A stretch of 64,000 nucleotides of DNA from Engraulis encrasicolus (lineage: Eukaryota > Chordata > Actinopteri > Clupeiformes > Engraulidae): contig NC_085880.1 of NCBI RefSeq assembly GCF_034702125.1, forward strand, positions 42,302,885-42,366,884, in the 5' to 3' direction. Each line of letters starts with the position of its first letter. Position 1 is the first letter of the stretch. Position numbers and translations under genes: made by a program. The notes under the pieces are model-generated. The model was not told where the DNA came from. It saw only the letters and a list, made by a program, of their open reading frames with translations, and ran no database searches. Of the stretch, positions 1 to 12,204 are shown piece by piece.

Positions 1-1280
1 AATCTTGCAAAAGCACTTCAGTACAACACCATTTTTTCAGTAAGGGCTGGCACTTCATTAGCCTCATTATCATAAACTTTTGGGAAATATAATGTATATG
101 CTTTCTAACCCAGAGTAAAGAAATGAGAGACAGACTGCATCCATGTCAGCTCTCTGTACATGGAATACCTCCAAATTGGGTATAATAAATAAAGCCTAGC
201 TTTACACGACACAGTAAAAAAGGCAGTGTTAATTTATCACATGGAGAGTAAATTTAACATTTTTAAGAGTTGTCACAGAGTACTCTCTGAGTTTTAAATG
301 AACAGAGCCTTTTTTAATGTATACGTACTATATTTTCTGTAAGTGTTTTACATAAGCTATCACATAGCAAATGCCCCCTTGACCTCATCATAAGCCTGCC
401 AATGCTCCCCCCCCGATATTGAAAAATAAAATTGAGTACTGCACCTCGATGACAACTAAGAACCACCCCCTCTCAGCTGTGTCCTTCTCAACGCCCCCCC
501 TAACGACCTTCTCACGCAGATTTGATGTGGTTTTCAAGGTCAAAGGTTCACGTAAAATCCCATGTCCCCCTGGGTCATTTTAAAGGAACAGTCCACTCTT
601 TTGCGATTTTTACACATTTGCAAGATTTCCAAGTATTACACATGAATGTGCATATTAGTAAATGGTACCATTAGCATCAATCCACCAGTGATCACTGGAC
701 GGAATCAAGTTAGCCGTTTTACACTCTGGTGAATTTTACATTCTTTTTAAAGTGCTTTATAAGTACATTTGATGATGTTTTATTTGGTACTATTAACGTC
801 CATTGCTGTGTTAACAATGGCTATACTGTCAAACTAATAATTGCAAACACATTGTGAAACTCCTATGGATTCTCATATTTTACCTGGGCTTAACAACAGA
901 AAATAAGGTGGACTGTTCCTTTAAGGTTCTAGAACCCACAGCTGTAGCAACACACAACCCTGACCCCCATAATCCACCTTGATACAACACTGCAATAACA
1001 CTATAATGTCATGGGCCCCCTCTCTTTCAAGGCCCAGGACAACTGACCCCTTTGCCTCCCCTCCCCTTCTGTGTACATGAGACCCCTCCACTAAGCACCT
1101 GTCCCACATGTTACCCTTCAAATTTTAAGATGGCAGTCCTTCACTACTGTATATTATCACACAATAATGTAATTCCTTTTTTTAATTGATTTTTAATTTA
1201 CGAGGCACATTTTTCAATATGTCTGTTGATACAAATATTGATGTAGTGATGCTAGAAAGCTCACATATGTACTATAAATA

Positions 1281-1515
1281 AAGAGTTCAGATGCAAAACC
1301 CCCTAACTCCATTTCTGAAGACCTGCACTTCTGTATTTTTAGAGAACCCCGTTGTAGGTTTGCTTTACATTCATTTACTTGATAATACATATAAATAGTT
1401 ATATTACATAAATAAAATGAAAAAATATGCAATTTTGATAGCTTTGTATTAAATAAAAATTAATTAAGATTATTTTCTGAAAAGGCACTTAGAGGGTTTT
1501 GCATCTGAACCCTTC
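1281..1515. mobile_element. MITE with about 20-bp inverted ends, copy 1
   Basis: The left end reads AGAGTTCAGATGCAAAACCC and the right end is nearly its reverse complement. A second copy, about 90% identical by eye, lies at 46024-46259. It is AT-rich, carries no ORF, and is a non-autonomous DNA transposon whose superfamily I cannot assign. Confidence 0.75.
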
Positions 1516-1997
1516 AAATGTAAATGATCATAACATTGTGCTGTGGATGTGACACAATGCAATTCAATAATTAACTAAATTTCACTCTAATACGTTCAAA
1601 ATGTGCTATCAAAAATACTTCTACTGTAGTTGCATTACATTCTATTTGTTGTTTCGTTATAAAGGGATTGATTTTCCTTTTAAACTTCAGCATATTGCAC
1701 ATTACCACGTTACTGTGATCAGGGCCACTGACACCTTTGAATTCATCTGACAGGGCCCCCCTCCAAATACATACAATGCTATGAGAACCCATCTCTGGGC
1801 CCCCTCTCTCCCTGGGCCCGGGACACTTGACACCCCCCTCACCCCCGTCGGCTTCCCTGAGTGATATTGCCAAATACAAAGGCCATGCAAAATACATAAG
1901 CATTGGCTCGTCCTTCCAGGGCTGCCTAAAGTCAAATGCCATTAAGCCATTTTGTGCTTAACCGTAGAATCAAGGAAATATGTCCAAATAATAATTA

Positions 1998-2658
1998 GGC
2001 CACACCAATTTAATTTGTTGGTTCTCGGATTTTTTCAGGAAAAAGTTGAAGCGAGAGGGCGAAAAAAAAAAAAAAAATTAGTCGTGTGGTTACACCACCT
2101 GTATATCAGCCTCACATGGACCTCCAAAGGAAGGTGCAAGACAGGCAAACACCTGGACATGGAGAAGGACAGTGTAGAAGGGAATTAAGGCAGCCAAATA
2201 GACCAGGCACAAAATTAGCTCACAGGGCAATTATTATATTAATCTGGTTTGAATAAACTGAGATGATTCAACAGTTGAATAGTTGTTGTTTTTCTTTTTT
2301 AAAACTGCTATCCCACTCCACTAATTCCACTAAGAGCAATACTGTGTTTCACCGCTGCTACTGCTAACCCACAGGGGCTTCAACTTGCCATTGCATGTTT
2401 GTCTGTAAATGTTTGAATGTAACACGTTTCCTGATTCGCTAGTCGTAATCGGCATGTTGAAAGGAGTGGTTTTATTGGTTCTCTACGTCACATGACCTCC
2501 AACTACTAAAGAGACACCTCCCCGTTCATGAAAACATGCAGTCTTCGTTTTTTTTAGCGATTTCATTTTTTGGGGTATTGAAACTGATTTTTTTTTTCCA
2601 TTTTGATACAAAATACAAGAGGCGAATCCGAGAACCAACAAATTAAATTGGTGTGGCC
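1998..2658. mobile_element. Harbinger-like non-autonomous DNA transposon
   Basis: The ends are inverted repeats of about 31 bp (left GGCCACACCAATTTAATTTG, right its reverse complement), flanked on both sides by TTA at 1995-1997 and 2659-2661. A 3-bp TTA/TAA target duplication is typical of PIF/Harbinger elements. No transposase ORF is visible. Confidence 0.7.
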
Positions 2659-2851
2659 TTAACATTCAATTTATTTTCTACATAGTTAATGCAGTAGGAC
2701 AGAACACATGCTCAGATCCAAAGGGCGTACTCAAACTCAAACCTTACATTTCAACTGCTACACAAAGAATGTTTTGCTTTATTTTGAATTGTGAAGTTAT
2801 CGCAGTAAATTCAGAACATTAATCCCATACTGCTTGTTTGTCTTTATTCAG

Positions 2852-2940
2852 GTGTCTGTGGAGGAAATTGTGACCAAGAAGGAACAAATAGCTGAAGCGC
2901 TGAGATCAACACAGCTGATGCTTACCAAGCACAGTGACAA
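2852..2940 (+). CDS. dst: Spectraplakin exon 1 of window
   Basis: The exon runs from AG at 2850-2851 to donor GTATGT. It reads VSVEEIVTKKEQIAEALRST and on to HSDK, is 89 nt long and ends in phase 2. It resembles the remembered dystonin segment VSVEELTTKKEQ, which lies just before the plakin-repeat exon of the b isoforms. It is predicted to be helical. Confidence 0.87.
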
Positions 2941-3204
2941 GTATGTCATAAAACATTTATTGTGTTCTTTTTCAACATGAATATGGGCATGGACAGAAAA
3001 AAAATCATTCTGCATGGGCAGCACACTGTGCCTGTTCAGCACATTGTTGTATTTAAATCTATATTCATTGGTGCCCATGGCGTGTTATGCTTCATACCCT
3101 CACCTCTACCCATGTTGAAAGTGAAAGAAGAGGCATTAACAAAATGAAAGGAATAGACCCTGCTATTCGTACCTACATAATAATAACAATCATAGGTGGT
3201 TAAC

Positions 3205-3636
3205 ATAATTACCCTCCTCCTCCTACTCTTCTCCTCCTTCTTTTCATCTCCTCATCCTCCTCCTCTCCCTCTCCTCCCCTCCTCCTACTCCTCCTCCTTC
3301 TCTTACTCTCCCTCTCCTTTTCCTGCTCCTCTTCCTCCCCCTCCTCCTCCTCCTCTTGCTCTCCTCTCCTCCTCCTGCTCCTCTTCCCCCCTCCCTTCTC
3401 TTCCCCCTCGTCGTCGTCCTCCTTCTCTTGCTCTCCCTATCCCCTCCTGCTCCTCCTCCTCCTTCTCTTCCTTCTCCTCCTCCTGCTCCTCTTCCACCTC
3501 CTCTTCCTCCTCCTCTTCCACCTCCTCTTCCTCCTCCTCCTCCTCCTTATCATCCTCCTCCTCTTGCTCCTCTTCCTCCACCTCTTCTTCCTCTTCCTCC
3601 TCCTCCTGCTCCTCCCCCTCCTCCTCCTTCCTATAG
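3205..3636 (+). repeat. (CCT)n-rich polypyrimidine tract forming the exon 2 acceptor
   Basis: About 420 bases of almost pure C/T on the sense strand (CTCCTC and CTTCCT units) run directly into the acceptor CTATAG. Open reading frames across it in several frames (Ser/Pro-rich on +, Glu/Arg-rich on -) are products of the simple repeat and not genes. Confidence 0.95.
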
Positions 3637-3754
3637 GATGACAGAAGAGGAGAAACAGGAGGCTAAGGACCAGCTGAAGTCTCTCCACCAGGCCTACAGT
3701 GACCTCTCCGAGCAGTATGCTGATGCACAGGCGCCCTCTACTGACAAAGCTAAG
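3637..3754 (+). CDS. dst: Spectraplakin exon 2 of window
   Basis: The acceptor is CCTATAG and the donor GTACTG. The exon completes a Lys codon from exon 1, then reads MTEEEKQEAKDQLKSLHQAY and on to STDKAK, ending in phase 0. Remembered dystonin has KMTDEERNELEKQVK at this place. Because the exon ends in phase 0, it could join either the 5.9 kb plakin exon or exon 4 without loss of frame. Confidence 0.88.
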
Positions 3755-4757
3755 GTACTGGGCGCTCTGCAGCCTAAGTGGAGAAAGGACAACTACAAGT
3801 GCAAAACCTCCCATTTTAAAATGCACCGCTATCCCACCACCCCACACTGCATGACTAACATGTTTTTAATCTCTTCTCCACATCCACCACAGCATGGAAT
3901 GGCATCTTTAGGTGTCACCACTTTTTTCTCTTACGTATTCAAATCACATCCCTGTGATTAAAGACCCAGAGCTGTTTGAGTGTGCTTGGATAGGGTTGTG
4001 GATAGGGCTTAGTTAAAACAGTTAACACCAATGTCTGTTGACACAAATAGGGATATTTGAGCAGCACTTGGTGGATTGAAAACCCCTGTGAATCATGGTA
4101 TTAAACCTCACTTACCAAAGGAACACCCAAAACTATCAACCACCTTTTTTCCTTCTGTTTTGTATTAGCATGTTACCAAAGTCACACAAAAGGTGCTGCC
4201 CAAAATCTCTGATGTGTCACCATGACACCTTGAGTGTGAAATGAGTATCTTGTAAACATGTCCCAGCATGGTGTGTTTCAGCTTCATCTTTTTACAGCCA
4301 GTCAAAGCCAGAGGACCTCTCTCTCTCTTTCCCTCCATACAGGTATCATCCAGCATCAGTAATGCTGCTTACATGTCTGTGTTGTCTCTAACCAACTCGT
4401 TGTTGTTTGTTGTGCGAGGTACTGTACCAAATATTCTGTCCACAGATGCATGCAAGCTTTTTGTGTGTCAACCCCCCTTCTTGCTGTTCAAATACTGACC
4501 TGCACTGTTGCAAATGCACTGATAGCATTCCTAGGCTTGTGTGATTGGTGAGTACATCTTAATGACTTCTTTTCTAGCACAAAGTAAAGCATACTATATA
4601 AGATAAAAAACAAAAAACAAAGTAAAAATGAAAAAAATAATAAAATATCTTTAGAACTTCATACTACTCAAACATTAATCAATTTAGTCATTGAACCATT
4701 TTTCGTAAAATAACCACATCCCACTGAAGTGCATATGGTTTTTTTCTTCACCTACAG
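3755..4757. other. Intron, about 1 kb
   Basis: Unique-looking AT-rich sequence in which I recognise no repeat or gene. It ends in a clear pyrimidine tract and CTACAG before 4758. Confidence 0.6.
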
Positions 4758-7700
4758 GGTTTCCAGACCATTGGAGGGGTTCTGGAGCTGGGCAGTGGGG
4801 CGGTGTTGTCCGTCTGCTGCTCCATGCAGTGTGGCCTGATCGACCACGCCACCGGGCTGAGCCTCCTGGAGGCCCAGATCATAACGTCAGGACTTGTTGC
4901 TCCCGACGCCAACACATGCCTGGACTTGGAGGATGCTGTCAGGCAAGAGCTTGTCGACGCACCCACCTACCAGCGGCTCCAGGACTTGGATGCTGCCAAC
5001 AAGCGCCTGTCAAATCCCAAGTTTAGCTGTGAACCTCTTCCTGTCATCGCTGCGCTGAAGGAGGGAGTCATCTCAGAGCATTTGGCAATAAAGATTTTAG
5101 AGATCCAACTGGCTACTGGGGGATTAAGAACAACCTCTTCTGGGGAGGTCTTTAACCTTGATAGAGCAGTCCAGCACGGTATGATCCCCGCCGATTTTCT
5201 CAGCAAACTCGGCAAGGACCATAGCGTCTCGAAGCTCCTGATTGACCCCAACACATCTGAGATGGTCTCCCTCATTCAGCTCGTGCAAAGGAGCATTGTC
5301 CACGAAGAAACTGGCCTGCGCCTGTTGCCCGTGAAACCCAGGACAGACGGCAACATCTGGCTGAAGTCTGGAAGAGAGTTTGGTATTCTCAGAGCCGCCC
5401 ACGAGGGCGCCATCGATCAAGAGACTAAGCTTCGCCTCCTGGGTGCACAGCTGTGCGCAGGGGGCATCGTGGACCAAAGAACAGGATTCAAACTCACTGT
5501 TGAAGAAGCTTTATCAGAGGGCCTAATCGATCAAGAGACTGCTAGTGGTGTACTGAATCTCCAAGTCCAAAATGGTGGCATAGTTGACCCTCATAACGGA
5601 AAGAGACTCACTGTTGATGAAGCTGTCCAATGTGATTTAATGAGTTCCACTAGCGCACTGTTAGTGCTGGAGAGGCAAAAGGGTTTCATGGGTCTTTTGT
5701 GGCCTGACTCAGGAGAAATCCTGACTGTTACCTCTTCCCTGCAACATGACATCATTACCAACGAAGTAGCATCCAGTCTCCTCTGCAACCGACAGAAAAT
5801 CGCTGCCTTTTACATTCCAGAAAGCTCTGAAGTAGTCGACATTGACGCTGCCACCAGACATGGCCTGATTGACGAATACACGGCAGAGGTGTTAAAAACA
5901 GTGGAGATACCCGACTCTTTTCCTGACATTGACGACCTGAACAGGAAGTTCTCGTCGTGGTTGGTGTGGCGTGAGCTGCAATTGGAGGGAGGAGCCCATG
6001 GTGGGTCTCAACCGGTTCCAGAAGTGGATGGAAAGCAAATGAGCGTACCGTCTACTGAAGAGGCGCGGCAACTATTCATCTCCTATCTAATGATGAACAG
6101 CTACATGGACCCAAACACTGGGCAGAGGCTTCTCGTGTTTGATGGGCAACTCAATAAAATGGCAAAAGTGTTCATGGAAATCTCAGGGGGTAATGGGGGA
6201 CGTGATGAGGAGAAAACCCATGTGTCAACGTGTCATTCGTCAAAGTTTATGGATATCTCCTTGGATGAAGAGGAAGAGGATATGTGTTGTGAAAGCGTAA
6301 AGCACTCAAGTAGTACGAACTTGAACATTTCAAAGGGGCAATGCAATGGGAATGTAGAAGAAGCAGTAAGGCAAGATTGTGTTACGGGGTTAAGTAAAGA
6401 TGAAATAAAGGCAGAAAGTGTACGTGGGAAACTGAAAGAGACCCCTGTGAGTCCTCAAACATCCAGCAATATGTCTAATCAACAAACCGCAGCTGAGGCA
6501 TTCAGCAAAATGTCTAATCAACAATCTGCAGCTGATGCATCCAGCAAAATGTCAGTGCAATCTGCAGATGATGATCTCAAAGACCAAACTGAGGACTTAG
6601 ATGGTTCATCTTTGGTTACACAGTTATATGCGTATTCAAATATTTTGAATGGATCATATAGTAACAGAATTTTAGAAAAAATATTAGAAGAGAGTGGTGA
6701 GTCAGACTCACCAGATGATGACGAAATGGAAGTTGACAAGTTTCGTAAAGCTGCGGGAAAAGCCAGTGAAACACCTGGCACAAGTGCATCCAATGCAGCA
6801 AAGGGGTCTGGCATTTCGACCAACACGAGTTCTGATAAGGATGTCTTGCACATCACAGAAACATCAATTTTGCAAATAGATGAGGACTATACAACAAACA
6901 GACCATCATTTACCAGCGAGGTAACAAAGTCAATGGACATGTTCGCAGAGTACCCATACAGAGACCGCTCTTGGAATGAAAAGAGCGAGAGGGAGTTTGC
7001 CATACATCTTCTGAAAGTGCAGGTGGAAGAAGGAGGCATTTTAGATGTCACCTCAGGCAAGCGATACAGCCTGGACGCCGCTCTTGACAAGGGCATTGCT
7101 GATGAGGAGATGGTTCTGGAAGTACTCGCGTCACTGCTCCATAAAGGCAGGGCTGCTGGGAACCCCACGGGGACCATGGCAACCTTGCAGGAAGCTGTGT
7201 CCAAAGGCTACTTATCCCTCCAAGTGGCACTGCAGATCATGGAGCAGCAGAATCTGTTGGGTGGATTTTACAGCTCAGACGCTGGCCACACCATCAGTGT
7301 GTCTGAGGCACTTGAATGTGATCTGATAAGTGATGAAATGGCTCATAGGATACTGAACTCCCAACCTGTCAGGAAAGCTGTTATAGATCCAGATGGCAAA
7401 TGTCTCCGCAGTGTGGCTGATGCACAGGCTCTAGGTATGCTAGATGAGGAAGAAGCAGAGAATATGTTGAGCCAGAAAGAAAAGAAGAAGGTGGCCATTA
7501 TGGTTTTAGACCTTCCTGATGAGAAGTGTAAAAACAGACTTCACCAAAGCTCAAACAGTAGAACTCTGGAACCCCCACAACGTTCTGAACAATCAAGTTC
7601 ATGTTCTGAAGTGTCACCTCCCAAACAAAATAGTAAAATTACTGTCACGTCCCATCTCAGAAATTCACCTATTCCTATTACACAGACAATAGAGGAGTAT

Positions 7701-10697
7701 CCGCAAGGCCACAATCACACTACAAAGAAAGACAATCCTTCACAAAGTCTATCTGAGGCGACTGGATTTCCAGGTTTTCTCAAAAATAATAGCAGTCCCA
7801 AGGGTCTGATAAGTAGTCATACCAGGAGTGAGAAGAGTTCATTTGAAGTTGAGAGTGATGCTGGAGACTATGACAGGGGCAGTCAGAAGGAGGGAACTGG
7901 ATTTCCAGAATTTGTCCAAAGTAACGCAGGCCCCAAGAGCGTGTTAAGTATTCAAAGCAGAAATGAGAGGGATTCATTGAAAGTAGGGAAGGACGCTCTA
8001 GAAAATGGCATTGGTAAACAGAACATTGGCTTTGACCAGCCTAAAGCAATTGGATCCCCAGGTTTTGTCAAAAGCAATATTAGCTCAAAGAGTCTCTTAA
8101 GTAGTGATAAGAAGAGTGGCAAAGACTCATTTGAAGCAGAGAATCTTGCTTTAGTGCAAAACAAGGGTAATCAGATTCTTGATATTGATCAGCCTGAGTC
8201 AACCAGATTTCCAGGAACTGTCCAAAATAGCACCCAAAGCCCCATGACTGTGCCGACTAGTCAAGGCAAACTTGAGAGGGATTCATTTAAAGTAGGCAGT
8301 GATGCTCTAGGACAGAAAAAGGGCAAGACGAGCATTGATGTTGATCCGCCTGAGGCAGCTGGACATCCAGATTTTGTCAAAAATAATATTGGCTCCAAGA
8401 ATCTGTTTAGTGGTCATAGCGGTGGAGATAGAGATTCATCTGAAGTAGAGAGTGATACTGTAGGTCACAACAAGCGATATCAGAGTGTTGATACTGACCA
8501 GACGGAGGCAACTGGACTTGTCAAAACTAACATTTGCTCCAAGAGTATGTTAAGCAGGCATATCAGGAGTGAGAGGGATTCATCTGAAGTAGAGAGTGAC
8601 GCTGTAGGTCACAACAAGCGATATCAGACTGTTGATACTGACCAGACTGAGGGAACCGGAATTCCTGGACTTGTCAAAAGCAATATTTCCTCCAAGAGTA
8701 TGTTAGGCAATCATAGCAGGAGTGATAGGGATTCCTTTGAGGAAGGGCCTGATGCTCCAGGCCATGAAAGGGACAGTCAGAACATTGTTGCTGCTGACCA
8801 GTCTGAAGCAACTGAATTCCCAGTTTTCCCAGCCAAAAATACCATTAGCTCCAGGAGTCTGCTGAGCAGTCGTAGCAAGAGTGAGAGGGATTCGTTTGAC
8901 GTAGAGAACGATGCTCCAGAGGATGACAAAGACGATCAAAACACTAATGCTGACCAGTGTCCTGAAGATGTTGGTTTCATCGCTAGCGAAAGGCAGGTGC
9001 AGTACCGTGAGGTGGCGTTGAACCAAACCGTGAGTCCCGTTCAGAGTGATTCAGGCATATCCTGCTCATCCCCCAGTGATATATGCGCTGATGAAAGGAA
9101 GACAGAATCCCTGCTGAATGCTGACCAGCAGATCAGTACTGTCAAGGAGGGCTCGAAGGATAGGCAGCAGCGCTCATTTTCACCTAAAGGGTCGTCAGAA
9201 CATTCATCCATGACTCCTCAGGAGAATGGTATATCGTTGACAACAGCAGAACTGACTAGTGGGGACATGTGTGTGGACAAAGACAACAGGCCTTTGCCCT
9301 TTCAAAGTAGTCTGCCCCATGCTCAAAGTGATAGTCAGAAAGAGCTGAATGGTCATCATGTCATCGTGCCCACATCTGTTTATGATGAGTCGAGACTGAA
9401 GGGGGGCTGTGTAGACATGTCTGTGGATATGAGAAAATCTGTTGGCTCTGAACAAACACAGACATTAAAGCTGCGATCAGCAGATGCACATTTAAAACAG
9501 TCAAGGGATGGAACTGAGTCAGAAAAAGTGGTAATTTATTCTAGTGCAACCGGCACGAGTTCAGGATCTCAATCAACACAGGAATTTGAATCTCCAAACA
9601 TGTCAGGAAGTGTAAACAGACTATTTGGAGATGCACAAGCACTATTCACTGGAGAAATGTCTCCAGATGCATCATTGACATTTAGACGAAAGGCAGAGAT
9701 TGGTGCGCTCAGCGATGTCAATCAAGCTAAATTGGGAACTGTCAAACATTCCGGGCAAGACACAGGGCAGGGTGATGATGCTACACATACCTCTGCTAAC
9801 ACAATATCTGCAACTGCAAAAACACCAGTCAATGTGGATCTAAATAGTACAGTTGATGATGGAAAGTGCCTGGAACCTACAATGTTGAGTGACAAATCAC
9901 TGGCTGTGTCAGGTGCTTTGCAGACTCTCCAGACGCAAGAACAATCGGTGTCGAGTACTAAATGCTCAACCTCTGCTTTAAATCAACCAAATGTAGACGT
10001 AGAATTTGGAATTCCTCCTTGTGTTCTCGCAGACAGAGAAAATGGTTCTTCTGAAACGTGTGCTCTGTCTGCTGGCCTGATGGTTGAGGAAAGTAAACAG
10101 AGGGTATCTGCTGATCCGCTGCGATCCTCAGTGGCAGACTCAGCCACGCCACCTCTGTCGGCACCCGGTGTCTCGAGGCCATGTCAGGACAAGCTTGTAA
10201 AACACAAGGTAGGAGGAATAGGAATGCTTGCTGACGATTTAGACGAGAAAGCTGAACATCAAACCTATGAGGACATAACTGGCATCACTGGCAACTTTCT
10301 AACCACAGAGAAAAGCGTTGCCAGTCCCGGTCATCACTTAGAGGCCACCGCGGGCAAAGAGCCGGGGAGGCAAGACAGTGTGTCTAAGTGTATACAGTCG
10401 CTTTCCGATAATGGTGCTAAGCTTCAAAGACTGCAGCTGGAGGATGTTAAAGAAGCAAGCAACCCATCAAGCAAGCAACCCACAAGGCTGGGTGATGTTC
10501 AACAAGATTCAGACTCTTTCCTGGCAGACAAGGCTGACGGAGCCTGGAGCCAAAGCACTGGCCCTGGCAAAAGCCCACCAGCACACTCCACAGATGAGTG
10601 TAAGCCTGAGATTGACATGATTCCTCACACAGACACATGCGGTGCACATCCAGACAATCAAGGCCCAGACATGGACGAAGCAGCCAAATGCAGGGGG
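4758..10697 (+). CDS. dst: Giant plakin-repeat exon (1,980 codons), b-isoform type
   Basis: This single open exon runs from acceptor CCTACAG to donor GTGAGT, phase 0 at both ends. Residues 1-475 are plakin (plectin) repeats with recurrent (G)GI(V/I)D, LTVDEAVQCDL and GLIDxxTA motifs, very like the plakin-repeat exon of dystonin-b. Such repeats bind intermediate filaments in other plakins. A second plakin block lies at about residues 735-910 (LLKVQVEEGGILDVTSGKRY onward). The rest is hydrophilic and Ser/Asp/Lys-rich, with a short repeat (SKMSNQQ units, residues 570-600) and eight tandem copies of a roughly 50-residue unit at residues 1001-1404. Codon usage in the tail is AT-richer than in the spectrin exons, which suggests weaker constraint. 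It is likely an alternatively included exon, since flanking phases allow skipping in frame. It has no start of its own. The last residues are EAAKCRG. Confidence 0.93.
7758..8970 (+). repeat. Eight tandem about 50-residue repeats inside the plakin exon
   Basis: The units follow the pattern TGFPGFVKSNISSKS, then SRSERDSFEVESDA, then HNK and DxDQxEA. By eye there are eight copies, starting about every 150 nt. Neighbouring copies 5-7 are closest (RYQSVDTDQTEA and RYQTVDTDQTEG), suggesting recent tandem duplication or conversion. No known domain is recognised. Confidence 0.8.
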
Positions 10698-10827
10698 GTG
10701 AGTTCCAATTTCATCATTGACTTCCATTTTAATGGACGCGAGTGCACTAGACAGAAAACCTTATTTGCAATTTATCAATAAAATGTTTATGTGGTAGTGA
10801 TTGCGCTGTCTTTCAATTCGACTACAG

Positions 10828-10974
10828 GGCATCTCCACGCAGAGTTACTTGGAGTGCATCGGAAGGCTTCAGGACCACTTTGATGTTCTGGAGGACATTA
10901 AAAGTGACTTTGAGATGCAAGGGCCTCTCGTTAGCAGCATCGATGGCTTGAATTCCCAGCTGCAGGAGTCTCAG
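10828..10974 (+). CDS. dst: Spectraplakin exon 4, start of spectrin rod
   Basis: The acceptor is CTACAG and the donor GTGTGT; 49 codons, phase 0 both sides. It reads GISTQSYLECIGRLQDHFDV and on to SQLQESQ. It corresponds to the remembered dystonin segment that follows the plakin exon (QQCLQHTEKMHEYL). The heptad-like Leu/Ile spacing indicates a helix. Confidence 0.88.
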
Positions 10975-11029
10975 GTGTGTTCAGTTACTGCAAATACTAT
11001 GAAAACAAATGCTATCAAAAACCCATTCT

Positions 11030-11136
11030 GGGGTGCATTTCTCAAAAGAGAAGTTGTTAGCCTGTTAGCAACTTTGGTAGCTGACAATGGGAAAATGCGT
11101 ACTCAAAAGCAACTTTGGTTTCGAGAAATGCACCCC
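11030..11136. mobile_element. Foldback MITE (family with ends GGGGTGCATTTCT), copy 1
   Basis: The left half GGGGTGCATTTCTC and the right half GAGAAATGCACCCC are inverted repeats. The body contains inverted GTTAGCAACTTTGG-type segments. Related copies lie at 24914-25040, 25796-25905 and around 30680-31362. Confidence 0.75.
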
Positions 11137-11261
11137 TGTCTGATCTTTAGCTTGGTTCCTTTCTTTGCTTACTCCACTCAATATTTCAATTTCTCACAAA
11201 CATCTCCTTACACTGCTCTCTATTCTCCCTGAGAACCACCATTCTGTTCTGATTCCTTCAC

Positions 11262-11548
11262 GGTAACACTTTATTTTAGGGATACATCTATTAGCACTAA
11301 TACATACAATGTGCCTGTATAAGTAACTTGTAAGACATTCGAAGCAAAATCAAACATTCGTTAGGCATGTCTTCGCAAATGTCTTTTTCATGCACATTAA
11401 GGGATTTATTACCACTATAACCTTAGTAAGGAACTAGTACATGTAGGCCTTAGCATTTGCTTAGTACATATCTTACAAGTTACTTATGCAGGCATTAACA
11501 TTGTATGTATTAATGCTTGTAGATGTATCCCTAAAATAAAGTGTTACC
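11262..11548. mobile_element. MITE with long inverted ends (GGTAACACTTTATT), copy 1
   Basis: GGTAACACTTTATTTTAGGG at the left end is mirrored by CCCTAAAATAAAGTGTTACC at the right, with the inverted similarity running about 80 bp inward. It belongs to the same family as 15222-15412. No clean target duplication is seen here. Confidence 0.85.
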
Positions 11549-11936
11549 TGATTCTCTATTGTTATATCCCTGAAACCTGCCTCACACATGTGTTCCATCC
11601 CTGAAAACCTGGCACACACCTGCCCCACTAGCTTCATCCGTTGCTTGTAAATCTACTGGCTTTTCCAAATCTTTTTTTTCCCTCTCTGAATCACCTGAGT
11701 GATCAATCTTAGTCACCCACATTTGTTATAAAGCCACCCTTTGCATGTACCTGTATCTATATAGGCTTTTCCAGACCTTTCTGTGTTCTGCAGGTCCACC
11801 CAGCTCCCTTTCCTAATGCAGGCCACCCACCCTTTCTTCTCTCCACCCTCCCGCTCTTCTCCTCGCCCTCCCTCTCTTCTCCCCATCCTCCTATCCCTCT
11901 CTTCTCCCCATCCTCCTATCCCTCTCTTCTCCCCAG

Positions 11937-12152
11937 TCTCTGGAGTCCCAGCTTGCTGCTTTTGCTGCCGTGCTAACGGCAGACCTGGAGATAGCCGCAC
12001 AGCTGCTAAATTCTGCTGATGAACTCGTTCCTTCACAAATCCAGCAAGATTTGGCTTCAGCCTTCACATATTTACAGCCCGCTTTCACAGACTTGTGCCA
12101 AATGTCTGCTGAAAGGAGTAGTCTTATATTCCAAGCAATTGAGACAGAAAAG
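11937..12152 (+). CDS. dst: Spectraplakin exon 5
   Basis: The acceptor is CCCCAG and the donor GTCAGT; 72 codons, phase 0. It reads SLESQLAAFAAVLTADLEIA and on to FQAIETEK. It aligns with the dystonin segment NVSSERTKQIMLAIDSEMS and contributes to the first, degenerate spectrin repeat after the plakin block. Confidence 0.87.
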
Positions 12153-12204
12153 GTCAGTGAAGCTGCTGTGTGAACAGTATGATTTAGTTTGGAAACCCCA
12201 TTGC

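Larger units (their letters stand above)
1..2851. other. Intron upstream of first exon in window
   Basis: I see no exon here. The stretch carries several transposable-element remnants, listed separately: a MITE at 1281-1515, a Harbinger-like element at 1998-2658, and fragments of dispersed repeats near 370-510, 1009-1075 and 1724-1850. The rest is AT-rich unique-looking sequence ending in a pyrimidine-rich acceptor before 2852. Confidence 0.7.
10975..11936. other. Intron 4
   Basis: It contains a foldback repeat at 11030-11136 and a MITE at 11262-11548. A C/T-rich tract with repeats of CCTCTCTTCTCCCCAT at about 11828-11936 forms the acceptor of exon 5. Confidence 0.75.

Noticed and set aside
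3196..3961. Long Ser/Pro- and Glu-rich open frames on both strands
   Set aside because: They are products of the (CCT)n tract; only 3637-3754 on + is supported as an exon.
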